The notes: generated by a model from the sequence alone, not told the origin. DNA of 64,000 bases from Paenibacillus assamensis DSM 18201 (GCF_000422445.1 NZ_AULU01000022.1:1-64000); one strand, 5' to 3'. Positions 51,846-61,201 are shown, counted from the first letter of the stretch. Numbers and translations are program-made.

Positions 51846-52214
51846 ATGGCTCGTATAGCTGGTGTAGACTTGCCACGTGATAAACGCGTTGAGATCGCCT
51901 TGACATACATTTTCGGTATCGGAAAGACAACATCTCAAAAAGTAATCGCAGCAACTGGCGTTAATGCTAATACGCGTGTTCGTGATCTTACAGAAGACGA
52001 AGTAAACGCTATTCGTGAAACAATTGATAAAACGGTTAAGGTTGAGGGTGACCTTCGTCGTGAAATTTCTTTGAACATCAAGCGTCTGGTTGATATCGGA
52101 TGTTACCGTGGTGTTCGTCATCGTCGTGGATTGCCTGTTCGCGGTCAACGCACGAAAACTAATGCTCGTACACGCAAAGGCCCTCGTCGTACGGTAGCAA
52201 ATAAGAAGAAGTAA
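51846..52214 (+). CDS. rpsM: 30S ribosomal protein S13
   Basis: 30S head protein bridging to L5. 122 aa: [20 protein letters not shown] at the start, [16 protein letters not shown] helix-turn-helix-like segment, and the basic tail [26 protein letters not shown] precedes the ATG. 16 nt before rpsK. Confidence 0.97.
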   Translation: MARIAGVDLPRDKRVEIALTYIFGIGKTTSQKVIAATGVNANTRVRDLTEDEVNAIRETIDKTVKVEGDLRREISLNIKRLVDIGCYRGVRHRRGLPVRGQRTKTNARTRKGPRRTVANKKK

Positions 52215-52230
52215 GGAGGGATAAGTAGCA

Positions 52231-52626
52231 ATGGCTAAACCAAAAAAAGTCGTACGTACAAAACGTCGTGACCGTAAAAATATTGAAGCTGGTGTGGCAC
52301 ACATTCGTTCTACGTTCAACAATACGATCGTAACAATCACGGATACACACGGCAACGCAATTTCTTGGGCAAGCTCCGGTGGTCTTGGATACCGCGGTTC
52401 GCGTAAATCCACACCGTTTGCTGCACAAATGGCTGCAGAATCAGCTGCTAAAGCAGCTATGGAACATGGTATGAAGACGGTAGAAGTATCGGTTAAAGGC
52501 CCAGGCGCAGGCCGTGAAGCTGCCATCCGTTCCTTGCAAGCTGCAGGGTTGGAAGTTAGCATGATCAAAGACGTAACTCCAGTTCCTCACAATGGCTGCC
52601 GTCCGCCAAAACGTCGCCGCGTATAA
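52231..52626 (+). CDS. rpsK: 30S ribosomal protein S11
   Basis: Platform protein near the mRNA exit and E site. 131 aa with [20 protein letters not shown] and the C-terminal [16 protein letters not shown], both signature. TAAGGAGGG precedes the ATG. The 136-nt gap before rpoA holds a TATAAT-like sequence (52652) without a matching -35. Confidence 0.97.
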   Translation: MAKPKKVVRTKRRDRKNIEAGVAHIRSTFNNTIVTITDTHGNAISWASSGGLGYRGSRKSTPFAAQMAAESAAKAAMEHGMKTVEVSVKGPGAGREAAIRSLQAAGLEVSMIKDVTPVPHNGCRPPKRRRV

Positions 52627-52762
52627 TTTACGTGTGTGGCTAACGTGTCGTTTATAATGACGCCTGTTGGGAATAATGGTTGTTTAGGCATACTGCATGA
52701 ATCGACCGACCGTAGGTGTTTAATGGTTTAACGCCAGCGACGTTTTGAAGGAGGGTTATATA

Positions 52763-53707
52763 GTGATTGAGATCGAAAAGCCGAAAATTGAAACCGTTGA
52801 TGTCAATGAAGAAGGTACTTACGGCAAGTTCGTAGTCGAGCCGCTTGAACGTGGCTACGGTACGACACTAGGGAATTCCCTACGCCGTATCTTACTTTCT
52901 TCCTTGCCAGGCGCGGCAGTGACTTCTGTGCAAATTGACGGCGTGCTTCATGAGTTCTCTACAATCCCTGGTGTCTATGAAGACGTAACAGAGGTTATTT
53001 TGAACCTGAAGTCCCTTTCACTCAAAATTCACTCCGATGAAGAGAAAATTCTCGAAATCGATGCTGAAGGTGAAGGGGTAATTACTGCCGGAGATATTCG
53101 CGCGGATAGTGATGTGGAAATTTTGAACCCGGATCTTCGCATTGCTACATTGTCACAAGGCTCCCGTCTCCATATGCGTATTTATGCGAATCGTGGTCGT
53201 GGCTTTGTCCTTGCAGATCGCAACAAGAATGAAGATCAACCTATTGGTGTCATTCCAGTTGACTCGATCTACACACCAATCTCTCGTGTTAATTACAGTG
53301 TAGAGAATACGCGTGTAGGACAAGTGACGAACTACGACAAGCTTACGCTTGAAGTATGGACAGACGGAAGCACGCAACCAGAAGAAGCAGTTAGTCTTGG
53401 TGCAAAAATCCTTACAGAGCATTTGATGCTCTTCGTAGGATTGACGGACGAAGCGAAAGATGCGGAAATCATGGTTGAAAAAGAGGAAGATAAGAAAGAG
53501 AAAGTGCTTGAGATGACTATCGAAGAACTTGATCTCTCTGTTCGTTCCTATAACTGCTTGAAACGTGCAGGTATTAATACTGTTCAAGAGCTAATCACGA
53601 AGACTGAAGAAGACATGATGAAAGTCCGTAACTTGGGCCGCAAGTCTTTGGAAGAAGTTCAAGAGAAGCTCGAAGAATTAGGATTAGGCCTCCGCATGGA
53701 AGATTAA
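52763..53707 (+). CDS. rpoA: RNA polymerase alpha subunit
   Basis: Assembly platform of RNA polymerase; its C-terminal domain binds UP elements and activators. 314 aa, the B. subtilis length. N-terminal domain: [20 protein letters not shown]; linker rich in E/K around 228-240; C-terminal domain with [19 protein letters not shown] and [17 protein letters not shown] start at 52763, 7 nt after AAGGAGGG; the frame upstream to 52745 includes that site. Confidence 0.98.
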   Translation: MIEIEKPKIETVDVNEEGTYGKFVVEPLERGYGTTLGNSLRRILLSSLPGAAVTSVQIDGVLHEFSTIPGVYEDVTEVILNLKSLSLKIHSDEEKILEIDAEGEGVITAGDIRADSDVEILNPDLRIATLSQGSRLHMRIYANRGRGFVLADRNKNEDQPIGVIPVDSIYTPISRVNYSVENTRVGQVTNYDKLTLEVWTDGSTQPEEAVSLGAKILTEHLMLFVGLTDEAKDAEIMVEKEEDKKEKVLEMTIEELDLSVRSYNCLKRAGINTVQELITKTEEDMMKVRNLGRKSLEEVQEKLEELGLGLRMED

Positions 53708-53739
53708 TCGGGACTTGGGCATAGAAGGAGGGGAAACAT

Positions 53740-54105
53740 ATGGCATACCAAAAGTTGGGTCGTGACTCCAGCGCTCGTAAAGCGTTGTTCCGCGACTTGG
53801 TAACTGATCTGTTCTTGTACGAGCGCATTCAAACAACTGAAGCTAAAGCGAAAGAAGTTCGTTCTATCGCTGAGAAGCTTATCACGTTGGCGAAGCGTGG
53901 TGACTTGCATGCTCGCCGTCAGGTGGCTGCATTCGTACGTCGTGAGACTGTAGATGGCGAGAAAGATGCAATCCAGAAACTATTCTCGGATTTGGCACCT
54001 CGTTATGCTGAGCGTCCAGGCGGTTATACGCGCATCATGAAATTGGGTCCTCGCCGTGGCGATTCCGCGCCAATGGTTTACTTGGAACTAGTTGACCGCG
54101 CGTAA
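53740..54105 (+). CDS. rplQ: 50S ribosomal protein L17
   Basis: Tunnel-exit protein, 121 aa, [20 protein letters not shown] with the [19 protein letters not shown] signature and [17 protein letters not shown] at the end. AGGAGGGG precedes the ATG. Closes the ribosomal-protein superoperon; a terminator-like hairpin follows. Confidence 0.97.
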   Translation: MAYQKLGRDSSARKALFRDLVTDLFLYERIQTTEAKAKEVRSIAEKLITLAKRGDLHARRQVAAFVRRETVDGEKDAIQKLFSDLAPRYAERPGGYTRIMKLGPRRGDSAPMVYLELVDRA

Positions 54106-54156
54106 TAGCGGCAAGATGCATTTGATATAGCGCAATAACGCAGCATGAGCAGCGTG

Positions 54157-54189
54157 GAAGAAGGCTCCCTCGAGGAGCTTTTCTTTTTG
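54157..54189 (+). terminator. terminator after rplQ
   Basis: Core stem GCTCC / GGAGC extended by A-T and G-T pairs, loop CTCGA, followed by TTTTCTTTTT. It is short, so some read-through to truA is likely. Confidence 0.75.
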
Positions 54190-54214
54190 TGTATATCGTA
54201 GACCGGAGGGAAGT

Positions 54215-54991
54215 ATGCGAAATATCGGAATGACTGTGTCTTATGATGGCACTGCATATAGCGGCTTTCAAAGACAGCCTGATCAAGACACGGTTCAAGG
54301 ACGAATCGAAGCAGCGATTGCGAAGCTTACGAGCGAACAAATTACGATATCGGCATCTGGGCGTACGGATGCGGGTGTTCATGCTAGGGGACAGGTGTTC
54401 AACTTTCATACAACATCCGCTATTCCGATCGAACGCTGGGTACTAGCGATGAATTCTAGGCTGCCAAATGACATTGTCATTCAGGACGCTTGGGAGGCAC
54501 CGTTAGACTTCCACGCTCGTTATTCGGCGAAGGTAAAGACGTATCGTTTCACCATTTTAGCAGAGCGCAACCCGGACTTATTCCGACGTTTATACGAGTT
54601 CCATCATCCGCGTCCTCTCAATATTGAGGCTATGCGGAAAGGAATGTCTTATTTAGAAGGTGAGCATGACTTTACTTCTTTTACATCGCCGAAGTCAACG
54701 AAGCAATCTAATGTTCGTACGATATTTCGCTCATGGATGGAAGTCGAGGATGCAGGAAGTGATGAAGCTGGCCGTGGTCGGATTCACTTGTTCTTCAAAG
54801 GTAATGGATTCTTATACAACATGGTACGGATTATAGCAGGTACGTTGATGTGGGTTGGGGAAGGCAAACTCCGTCCTGAGGATATACCCGATATTATGGA
54901 GGCTCGTCATCGTGATGCTGCAGGGCCAATGACCGTGGCACATGGTTTGTTGCTGTGGAGCGTCGAATACGATGGGGAAGAACGAATCTAG
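54215..54991 (+). CDS. truA: tRNA pseudouridine(38-40) synthase
   Basis: Converts uridines 38-40 of the anticodon arm to pseudouridine. 258 aa. The catalytic aspartate lies in SASGRTDAGVHARGQ, and YDGTAYSGFQRQP and FKGNGFLYNMVRIIAGTL are family motifs. CGGAGGG precedes the ATG. In B. subtilis, ecfA genes lie between rplQ and truA; they are absent at this position here. Confidence 0.96.
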   Translation: MRNIGMTVSYDGTAYSGFQRQPDQDTVQGRIEAAIAKLTSEQITISASGRTDAGVHARGQVFNFHTTSAIPIERWVLAMNSRLPNDIVIQDAWEAPLDFHARYSAKVKTYRFTILAERNPDLFRRLYEFHHPRPLNIEAMRKGMSYLEGEHDFTSFTSPKSTKQSNVRTIFRSWMEVEDAGSDEAGRGRIHLFFKGNGFLYNMVRIIAGTLMWVGEGKLRPEDIPDIMEARHRDAAGPMTVAHGLLLWSVEYDGEERI

Positions 54992-55014
54992 AACTTTAAC
55001 AGAGCAAAAACAAC

Positions 55015-55043
55015 TTGCAAATTCGAGCGTTATATTGTAAAAT
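55015..55043 (+). promoter_or_regulatory. sigma-A promoter of rplM-rpsI
   Basis: TTGCAA (55015-55020), 17-bp spacer, TAAAAT (55038-55043). Start expected near 55050, directly before the leader hairpin. Confidence 0.72.
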
Positions 55044-55053
55044 AACATTTGTG

Positions 55054-55089
55054 TTTCTTTATGGCTTCCCACGGCCCCCAATAAAGAAA
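55054..55089 (+). ncRNA. L13 ribosomal protein leader hairpin
   Basis: Perfect nine-base-pair stem TTTCTTTAT / ATAAAGAAA closing an 18-nt GC-rich loop (GGCTTCCCACGGCCCCCA), at the very 5' end of the rplM transcript. Position and loop resemble the L13 leader known in Bacilli, which lets L13 control rplM-rpsI. Class assignment is from memory. Confidence 0.65.
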
Positions 55090-55187
55090 TGCGTTATGGT
55101 AACAGCTAACATTTAAATGTAACAGATTGAACGATATATACGTTTTTTGAATTAAAGCGAACAATGAATTTGTTAGGAGGATGTTTC

Positions 55188-55625
55188 ATGCGTACAACAT
55201 ACATGGCGAAACCAGCTGAAGTAGAACGTAAATGGTTCGTTATCGACGCTGAAGGTAAGACGCTTGGTCGTCTTGCTACTGAAGCTGCGGCACTTATCCG
55301 CGGTAAGCACAAGCCAACATTCACACCTCATGTTGACGGTGGCGACTTCGTAGTCATCATCAATGCTGAGAAAGTTGTTTTGACAGGTAAGAAACTTCAA
55401 AACAAAAACTACTACAGTCACTCCCTCTACTCCGGTGGTTTGAAAGTGACTCCAGCTCACGAAATGCTTGCTAAGAAGCCAGAGCGTATGATTGAACTAG
55501 CGGTTCAAGGGATGCTTCCTAAGACTCGCATGGGCAACAAAATGAAGCTTCGTGTTAAAGCATATGCTGGCGCAGCTCATCCACATCAAGCACAACAACC
55601 AGAAGTTTACGAACTTCGCGGATAA
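55188..55625 (+). CDS. rplM: 50S ribosomal protein L13
   Basis: Early-assembly large-subunit protein. 145 aa, [20 protein letters not shown], then [20 protein letters not shown] and [12 protein letters not shown], all characteristic. ATG 55188 is 7 nt after AGGAGG and matches the B. subtilis MRTT start; the ATG at 55164 lacks such a site. Paired with rpsI. Confidence 0.97.
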   Translation: MRTTYMAKPAEVERKWFVIDAEGKTLGRLATEAAALIRGKHKPTFTPHVDGGDFVVIINAEKVVLTGKKLQNKNYYSHSLYSGGLKVTPAHEMLAKKPERMIELAVQGMLPKTRMGNKMKLRVKAYAGAAHPHQAQQPEVYELRG

Positions 55626-55645
55626 ATAAAAGGGAGGACAGTTTC

Positions 55646-56038
55646 ATGGCAAAAGTACAATACTATGGGACAGGTCGTCGTAAGCATTCCGTAGCGCGTG
55701 TTCGCCTTGTACCAGGTGAAGGCAACATCGTTATCAACAAACGTGACCTTAATGAATACTTCGGTTTGGAAACTTTGAAACTAATCGTCAAGCAACCATT
55801 GAACCTTACAGAAACAGTCGGCAAGTACGATGTTTTGGTATTGGCTCATGGTGGTGGTATCTCCGGACAAGCAGGCGCAATTCGCCACGGTATCTCCCGT
55901 GCATTGCTTAAAGCTGACCCAGAGCTTCGTTCCGCTTTGAAGAAAGCTGGATTCTTGACTCGTGACCCTCGTATGAAAGAGCGTAAAAAATACGGTCTTA
56001 AAGCAGCTCGTCGCGCACCTCAGTTCTCCAAACGTTAA
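55646..56038 (+). CDS. rpsI: 30S ribosomal protein S9
   Basis: 30S head protein whose C-terminal tail reaches the P-site tRNA anticodon. 130 aa with [34 protein letters not shown] and the invariant end APQFSKR. AGGGAGG precedes the ATG, 20 nt after rplM. A strong terminator follows. Confidence 0.97.
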   Translation: MAKVQYYGTGRRKHSVARVRLVPGEGNIVINKRDLNEYFGLETLKLIVKQPLNLTETVGKYDVLVLAHGGGISGQAGAIRHGISRALLKADPELRSALKKAGFLTRDPRMKERKKYGLKAARRAPQFSKR

Positions 56039-56060
56039 TATTGGATTACAATGGGTATCA

Positions 56061-56094
56061 AACCTCTTCTGTGTTTACACAGAAGAGGTTTTTT
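56061..56094 (+). terminator. terminator after rpsI
   Basis: Perfect thirteen-base-pair stem AACCTCTTCTGTG / CACAGAAGAGGTT with TTTA loop and a T run. Confidence 0.95.
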
Positions 56095-56253
56095 GCATAC
56101 TTTAAATCAAACCCCAATGATCTTCCTCGGCCAAAACATGACCTCCCCTAAATCTCAGCACCTATTCAAGCCTATTCTTTATCAATTTCGAACTCTTAAA
56201 TCCAAAATAAGAAAAAGTTATAGCTAAAACGCCTCAATTAGTCAAAAAATGGA

Positions 56254-56281
56254 TTGACTTTACTTGAAATCAAATTATACT
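56254..56281 (+). promoter_or_regulatory. sigma-A promoter of cysH-sat
   Basis: TTGACT (56254-56259), 16-bp spacer, TATACT (56276-56281). Overlapped by the palindrome at 56276-56292. The rest of 56095-56341 is AT-rich and shows nothing else. Confidence 0.72.
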
Positions 56282-56292
56282 TATTAAGTATA
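56276..56292. promoter_or_regulatory. 17-bp palindromic operator-like site
   Basis: TATACTTA-T-TAAGTATA, a perfect eight-base inverted repeat with a single central base. It covers the -10 element and the start site of the cysH promoter, where a repressor would block initiation. The regulator is unknown; an Rrf2-type (CymR-like) sulfur regulator is a reasonable guess but the match to CymR sites was not established. Confidence 0.65.
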
Positions 56293-56341
56293 TAAAACAC
56301 ACCTAAATACTAGGAATTTAAAGATGGTGGAGGATGCGGTA

Positions 56342-57034
56342 ATGAACTTATTGGAGAAAGAAGCGTTGATAGCTGAGAAGGCTGAAGTGTTTGAAACGTC
56401 TAGTCCTGAAGAAATTATTCAATGGGCTATAGAAACGTTTCCGAATATAACATTTGCATGCAGCTTTGGGGCAGAAGATGTTGTTCTAGTTGATATGGTA
56501 CAGAAGATTAGCCCTTCAACTGATATTTTTTATCTCGATACTGACTTTCACTTCGAAGAGACCTACCACACTCGCGATCAAATACAATCTCACTACAATT
56601 TAGAATTTGTACGTGTAGCACCATCCATTACTCCTGAACAACAAGATACACAATTTGGGTCTGAACTATGGAAGAGCGATCCCAACAAATGCTGCAACAT
56701 CCGTAAAGTAGAACCTTTAACACAAATATTAAGCAAATACGATGCATGGATTACTGGTATTCGCCGTGATCAAGCACCTACTCGTGCTAATGCAAAGAAA
56801 ATTGAATACGATACGAAATTTGGCCTTGTAAAGTTTAATCCAATTGCACATTGGACTTGGGATGATGTGTGGGCATATATCCGCAATAATAATATCATTT
56901 ACAACCCACTTCATGACAACCACTACCCAAGTATCGGCTGCTCTCACTGCACAAGACAAGTTATGCCTGGTGAGGATCCTCGTGCAGGACGTTGGTCAGG
57001 TACAGGTAAGGTAGAGTGTGGATTGCATAAATAA
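56342..57034 (+). CDS. cysH: phosphoadenylyl/adenylyl-sulfate reductase (thioredoxin)
   Basis: Reduces activated sulfate (PAPS or APS) to sulfite. 230 aa. PP-loop-like start FACSFGAEDVVLVDMV, and YLDTDFHFEETY. Four iron-sulfur cysteines are present: C117-C118 and C200xxC203. The catalytic C226 sits in ECGLH at the end. The [4Fe-4S] set marks the APS-using or dual type, unlike E. coli CysH. The start at 56342 is 8 nt after GGAGG; an ATG at 56324 lies before that site. Followed by sat, which makes APS. Confidence 0.95.
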   Translation: MNLLEKEALIAEKAEVFETSSPEEIIQWAIETFPNITFACSFGAEDVVLVDMVQKISPSTDIFYLDTDFHFEETYHTRDQIQSHYNLEFVRVAPSITPEQQDTQFGSELWKSDPNKCCNIRKVEPLTQILSKYDAWITGIRRDQAPTRANAKKIEYDTKFGLVKFNPIAHWTWDDVWAYIRNNNIIYNPLHDNHYPSIGCSHCTRQVMPGEDPRAGRWSGTGKVECGLHK

Positions 57035-57070
57035 TACGATACGCTTAAACAAGTAGGGAGGAATAGAAGC

Positions 57071-58243
57071 ATGACAGCAATACCGGCACATGGAGGATCG
57101 TTAATCGATCTTCGTGTATCTAATACAGAACGAGAAGCGCTGCTAACGCAATTACAGCAAGCCCCAGTCATTCCGATTAACCGTTGGACCATATCTGACC
57201 TTGATTTGATTGGTGTAGGTGCATTTTCACCATTAACTGGTTTTTTAAATGAAGATGATTATCGGAGTGTTATTGACCGTATGCGACTTGCTGACGGCAC
57301 GGTCTGGAGTATCCCGATTACCCTTGCAGTTGATGTTCATACAGTTCAGCTGTTATCGGTAGGTAAGGTTGCTGCCCTAGTTGGTGAAGAGGACGGTATT
57401 ACGTACGGGTCTATTCAAGTAGAATCTATTTATACAGTCGATCAGAAGCATGAAGCCATACAGGTATTTAAGACAGACGATAATGAACATCCCGGTGTTC
57501 AAAAGCTACTGGATCGTCCTAATACGTACGTAGGTGGAAGTATTCGTTTACTTGAGCGACCACAACCGGATCGCTTTCAAGAGTATTATTTTGATCCAGC
57601 TGAAACACGTAGACTATTTGCAGAACGAGGATGGCGTACTGTAGTTGGTTTCCAAACCCGTAATCCTGTTCATCGTGCACATGAGTATATTCAGAAAAGC
57701 GCAATGGAAATTGTAGATGCCTTATTCCTGAATCCGCTTGTTGGTGAGACGAAGTCAGATGATGTCCCAGCAGATGTTCGAATGAAGAGCTATGTTGCGC
57801 TGTTAGAAGGCTACTATCCTAAGGATCGTACATTCCTAGGCGTATTTCCGGCAGCGATGCGTTATGCAGGTCCTCGTGAAGCGATATTCCATGCGATTGT
57901 ACGTAAAAATTACGGCTGTACGCATTTTATTGTTGGTCGTGATCACGCAGGTGTTGGAGATTACTACGGAACATACGAAGCGCAAGAAATATTTAAGAAC
58001 TTTGATGCGAGCGAGCTTGGAATAATACCTTTATTTTTTGAACACAGCTTTTTCTGTACGAAATGCGGCAATATGGCATCCAGCAAAACATGCCCGCATA
58101 CTAAAGAAGATCATTTAACTTTGTCAGGAACAAAAGTTCGTGCCCTGTTACGAGATGGTATTTGTCCACCTCCAGAATTCTCGCGTCCTGAGGTAGCAAA
58201 AATACTTATTGAAGGCATGGCAATAGAACCTACGACCGTGTAA
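57071..58243 (+). CDS. sat: sulfate adenylyltransferase (ATP sulfurylase)
   Basis: Makes APS and pyrophosphate from sulfate and ATP. 390 aa, single-chain Sat form. Active-site motifs [11 protein letters not shown] (196 onward) and [15 protein letters not shown] zinc-ribbon-like CTKCGN...CPHT follows, then [18 protein letters not shown] precedes the ATG. Paired with cysH 36 nt upstream; together they supply APS and reduce it. No kinase (cysC) or sulfite reductase gene is adjacent. Confidence 0.96.
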   Translation: MTAIPAHGGSLIDLRVSNTEREALLTQLQQAPVIPINRWTISDLDLIGVGAFSPLTGFLNEDDYRSVIDRMRLADGTVWSIPITLAVDVHTVQLLSVGKVAALVGEEDGITYGSIQVESIYTVDQKHEAIQVFKTDDNEHPGVQKLLDRPNTYVGGSIRLLERPQPDRFQEYYFDPAETRRLFAERGWRTVVGFQTRNPVHRAHEYIQKSAMEIVDALFLNPLVGETKSDDVPADVRMKSYVALLEGYYPKDRTFLGVFPAAMRYAGPREAIFHAIVRKNYGCTHFIVGRDHAGVGDYYGTYEAQEIFKNFDASELGIIPLFFEHSFFCTKCGNMASSKTCPHTKEDHLTLSGTKVRALLRDGICPPPEFSRPEVAKILIEGMAIEPTTV

Positions 58244-58285
58244 GCAATTAATAACAATAACGAACATAACTGAAGGACATGCGTA

Positions 58286-58314
58286 GTATATTTGTCCACC
58301 ACTGCCCATATAGT
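58286..58314 (+). promoter_or_regulatory. sigma-E-like promoter of cwlD
   Basis: GTATATT (58286-58292), 14-bp spacer, CATATAGT (58307-58314). This resembles the sigma-E pattern (ATATT, N14, CATACANT) with one change in the -10. Start near 58321. B. subtilis cwlD is known to be made in sporulation, so the match is plausible. Confidence 0.55.
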
Positions 58315-58351
58315 GATTAGAGATGCTATTGGAGCGGAGGTGGACTTTTTC

Positions 58352-59122
58352 GTGTGGAATGACGACAATAAACCGCGGAGAGCGCGTTTTTTATCTATTA
58401 ATCTGGGTTCAATGAAACAATGGTTTATGTGCTTGGGTCTGTTTGTGTTGGTAATCGGCTTGTTGATCTGGGAGGCGCCGTCCATGAAAAGCTGGAATCA
58501 ATGGTCGCTCCCACTGTCAGGTAAAGTGATTGCGATTGATGCTGGGCACGGGGGGGCGGATGGAGGTGCGGTAAGCAAACAGGGAATTATCGAAAAAGAT
58601 ATTAATCTGTTAATCGCACTATATTTACGTGATTACTTGCAACAAGCAGGGGCTGTCGTTTATTTGACGCGAGAGGCAGACCATGATCTTGCTGATCCGA
58701 ATACGAAAAAAATATCTAAAAGAAAGTCAGAGGATTTGCAGCGCAGAGTAGCTTTTGTAGAGAAAAAGAAGGCAGACGTATTTGTTTCGATACATATGAA
58801 CAGTATCACCTCCAATCGTTGGCGTGGGGCTCAAACGTTTTATGCGAACCATATCCCACAAAATGAGGCGTTGGCAAAGTTTATTCAAACAGAAATACGT
58901 CGTAATTTAGAAAATACAGAGCGCGTGGCAAAGCCGGATGACCGTGGGCTCTACTTGCTGAAGTCTGTAAATGTGCCTACTGCACTTGTAGAGGTTGGTT
59001 TTTTATCTCATCCGGATGAGTCTCGGATGTTGGCCGACAGTGTATATCAGCGCAAAGTTTCAGCTTCGATATATAAAGGAATTCTTCGTTATTTATCAGG
59101 AGAAAAGCTTGGTAAAGATTAG
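58352..59122 (+). CDS. cwlD: CwlD, N-acetylmuramoyl-L-alanine amidase for spore cortex
   Basis: Cleaves peptide side chains from cortex peptidoglycan so that muramic-delta-lactam can form. About 256 aa. An N-terminal membrane anchor (about residues 20-42) precedes the amidase-3 domain with DAGHGGADGG (zinc ligand H66), VSIHMNS (second His) and VEVGFLSHPDE (catalytic Glu). GTG start at 58352 is 11 nt after GGAGG; the upstream frame from 58292 crosses the sigma-E-like promoter. The partner enzyme family, PdaA/PdaB, is represented nearby by pdaB. Confidence 0.93.
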   Translation: MWNDDNKPRRARFLSINLGSMKQWFMCLGLFVLVIGLLIWEAPSMKSWNQWSLPLSGKVIAIDAGHGGADGGAVSKQGIIEKDINLLIALYLRDYLQQAGAVVYLTREADHDLADPNTKKISKRKSEDLQRRVAFVEKKKADVFVSIHMNSITSNRWRGAQTFYANHIPQNEALAKFIQTEIRRNLENTERVAKPDDRGLYLLKSVNVPTALVEVGFLSHPDESRMLADSVYQRKVSASIYKGILRYLSGEKLGKD

Positions 59123-59136
59123 TGGTGTGTTATAAT
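59109..59136 (+). promoter_or_regulatory. sigma-A promoter of mrp/salA
   Basis: TTGGTA (59109-59114), 16-bp spacer, TATAAT (59131-59136). The -35 lies within the end of cwlD. Start near 59143. Confidence 0.6.
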
Positions 59137-59194
59137 AAATGAGGATGAAGGAAACATCGCACAAGCAGTAGCGCATAGAGACGAGGTGCATCTT

Positions 59195-60337
59195 ATGATA
59201 ACAAGAGAACAATGCTTAGACCTGTTGCATGGATTGCAAGAACCGCTATCAGGAAAAGATCTGGTTGAGCTGCAATGGATACGTGATATTATGGTCAAAC
59301 CTGGGCAAGTGGCACTTACGATTATACTAGCACCAGATGGGGCTAGCGATTCTATACGTGATGGACTGACAGCGCAAATTAAATCAAAGTTAGTTAGCAG
59401 TGGAGCGACCGATGTTCATGTGCGTATTCGCATAGCATCTGAGCAAGAAATGGCGGCTGCTGGCTTAGGGCATCGAAATGCTGGGCCAGTGAGTCAAGGA
59501 CAGTCAACGCAGAGTTCCGGCCAATCTGCCCCTCAAGGACATGGAGCTGGTCTTGAACAACTTAGTCCGTTATTGTCACCTTCTTCAAAAGTTGCATTTA
59601 TTGGTGTAGCTAGCGGTAAAGGTGGGGTTGGAAAGTCTACTGTTACGGTGAATTTGGCTGTTGCATTGGCACGTCAGGGGAAAAAAGTTGGTGTAATAGA
59701 CGCTGACATTTATGGTTTCAGTGTACCTGACATGATGGGGATTGAAGACAGACCCATTATCCAAGACGAACAAGTAATCCCGATTGAACGCTTTGGGGTT
59801 AAAGTAATGTCTATGGGCTTTTTTGTAGAAGACAACAGTCCGATTGTATGGCGAGGACCTATGCTAGGTAAGATGCTGCGTAACTTCTTCCAAGAGGTAA
59901 ATTGGGGCGAACTTGATGTTGTGCTAATCGATTTACCACCTGGGACAGGCGATATAGCATTAGATATTCATCAGATGATTCCGCAAACGAAAGAAATCAT
60001 CGTAACGACACCTCATTCTACGGCTGCATTTGTAGCAGCAAGAGCAGGGGCAATGGCGATTACGACGAAGCATGAGATTATTGGAGTCGTTGAAAATATG
60101 GCTTATCTTGAGTGTGGAGCGTGCGGTGATAAGCAATATGTATTCGGGCGTGGCGGCGGCGGCAAGTTAGCTGAGTCGCTGCACACATCGCTACTGGCTC
60201 AGATTCCATTAGGAGCACCGGAGAATCATCCTTCGGAGCCGGATTTCTCGCCTTCTGTATATCGTGAATCACATCCGATCGGGCAATTATATAATGAGCT
60301 AGCACAACGTTTAATAGATAATGGTGTTATATCTTAG
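59195..60337 (+). CDS. salA: Mrp/ApbC family P-loop ATPase (SalA)
   Basis: Mrp-type ATPase; relatives carry iron-sulfur clusters, and B. subtilis SalA also affects scoC and protease expression. 380 aa. N-terminal MIP18-like domain (about 1-95), a Q/S/G-rich linker (about 96-130), then the ATPase core with deviant Walker A GKGGVGKST (141-149), DADIYGFSVPDM and IDLPPGTGD. CGACGD near the end is the bridging CXXC of the family. ATG 59195 follows GAGGTG. In B. subtilis the order cwlD-salA-gerD is the same. Confidence 0.93.
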   Translation: MITREQCLDLLHGLQEPLSGKDLVELQWIRDIMVKPGQVALTIILAPDGASDSIRDGLTAQIKSKLVSSGATDVHVRIRIASEQEMAAAGLGHRNAGPVSQGQSTQSSGQSAPQGHGAGLEQLSPLLSPSSKVAFIGVASGKGGVGKSTVTVNLAVALARQGKKVGVIDADIYGFSVPDMMGIEDRPIIQDEQVIPIERFGVKVMSMGFFVEDNSPIVWRGPMLGKMLRNFFQEVNWGELDVVLIDLPPGTGDIALDIHQMIPQTKEIIVTTPHSTAAFVAARAGAMAITTKHEIIGVVENMAYLECGACGDKQYVFGRGGGGKLAESLHTSLLAQIPLGAPENHPSEPDFSPSVYRESHPIGQLYNELAQRLIDNGVIS

Positions 60338-60367
60338 TACTGTATACAATGTAATAGTAGTTTACAT

Positions 60368-60400
60368 AAAAAGCGGACCTCCTCTAGGGGTCCGCTTTTG
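60368..60400. terminator. bidirectional terminator between salA and gerD
   Basis: Stem AAAAGCGGACC / GGTCCGCTTTT with a short loop; A run on one side, T run on the other. Convergent genes end on both sides. Confidence 0.9.
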
Positions 60401-60445
60401 TCATCATGGAGGAGTAAGTATACCCTAATTGAACCTTGTTTGGAT

Positions 60446-61138
60446 TTATTGGCCGCCTTTTTGACCTCCGCCTCCGCCGCTGTCAGAGCCGTCTCCTTCA
60501 CTTGAACCACTCTCCTCTTTCTCACTAACTCCCTCTTCGCCACCTTTTTCTTTTTTATTCTCTTTAGGTTGTAGTTCTTCTTTAACAGCCTTCGTCATCA
60601 TTTCCATGATTTCTAGCTTAAATAATGGGCTATTCATCGCATCTTTCATTAGTGCCATTAATTGTTTGCGATATTCAGGTGACTTTGTTACTTCTAAATA
60701 AGCATTCATGAGATCAGGTGATTTTAAAATATCGCCGACAGCTTTTTGATAAGTGGGGTCTTTGATTAAATCCTTGTGAATTTGCTTGTCTTCTTTGCTA
60801 ATGGTTTTTGCGAATTCTCCGGCAAACTTAGGGTCTTTCATAATCTTTTCGATTACCTTTTCGTAGTCAGGGGAGACAAGTGTATCTTTGACTGCAATCC
60901 TGATTTGTTCTTGCTGCTGAGTATTCATTGTCTTCATTTGCATAGAGCTTCCACCGTTAGATTGAGCGGACTCGATTGCTTTTTGCCCTTCCTCCGTTTT
61001 TAAAATATCTACAACCATCGACTTAAGTTCCTTGTATTCCACTTTATTTCCCGAAGATTGTGGTTCTTGAGAACACGATGTAGTTACGAGCATAAGCACA
61101 ATACAAGTGATACAAAGTCGAATAGATACGGATCGCAT
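60446..61138 (-). CDS. gerD: GerD, spore germination lipoprotein
   Basis: Inner-membrane lipoprotein of the spore required for clustering of nutrient germinant receptors. 230 aa. Type II signal peptide: basic start MRSVSIRL, hydrophobic core, and a lipobox-like VTTSC with C22 as lipid acceptor (position -3 is Thr, slightly off consensus). The body is helical with repeated KDPxY/KSPxY units (about 90-160). The tail (about 190-230) is low-complexity E/S/G. The start at 61138 is 8 nt after AAAGGAG. Read from a sigma-G-like promoter at 61202-61230. Confidence 0.92.
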   Translation of the reverse strand: MRSVSIRLCITCIVLMLVTTSCSQEPQSSGNKVEYKELKSMVVDILKTEEGQKAIESAQSNGGSSMQMKTMNTQQQEQIRIAVKDTLVSPDYEKVIEKIMKDPKFAGEFAKTISKEDKQIHKDLIKDPTYQKAVGDILKSPDLMNAYLEVTKSPEYRKQLMALMKDAMNSPLFKLEIMEMMTKAVKEELQPKENKKEKGGEEGVSEKEESGSSEGDGSDSGGGGGQKGGQ

Positions 61139-61201
61139 GTACAGGACTCCTTTCAACGTGCTGCTGTGTCATTGCTGTTAGGTTATAGAAGCATCTTTAT
61201 G

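Noticed and set aside
52652-52657. TATAAT before rpoA as an internal promoter
   Set aside because: No acceptable -35 at 16-19 bp and no extended -10; left unannotated.
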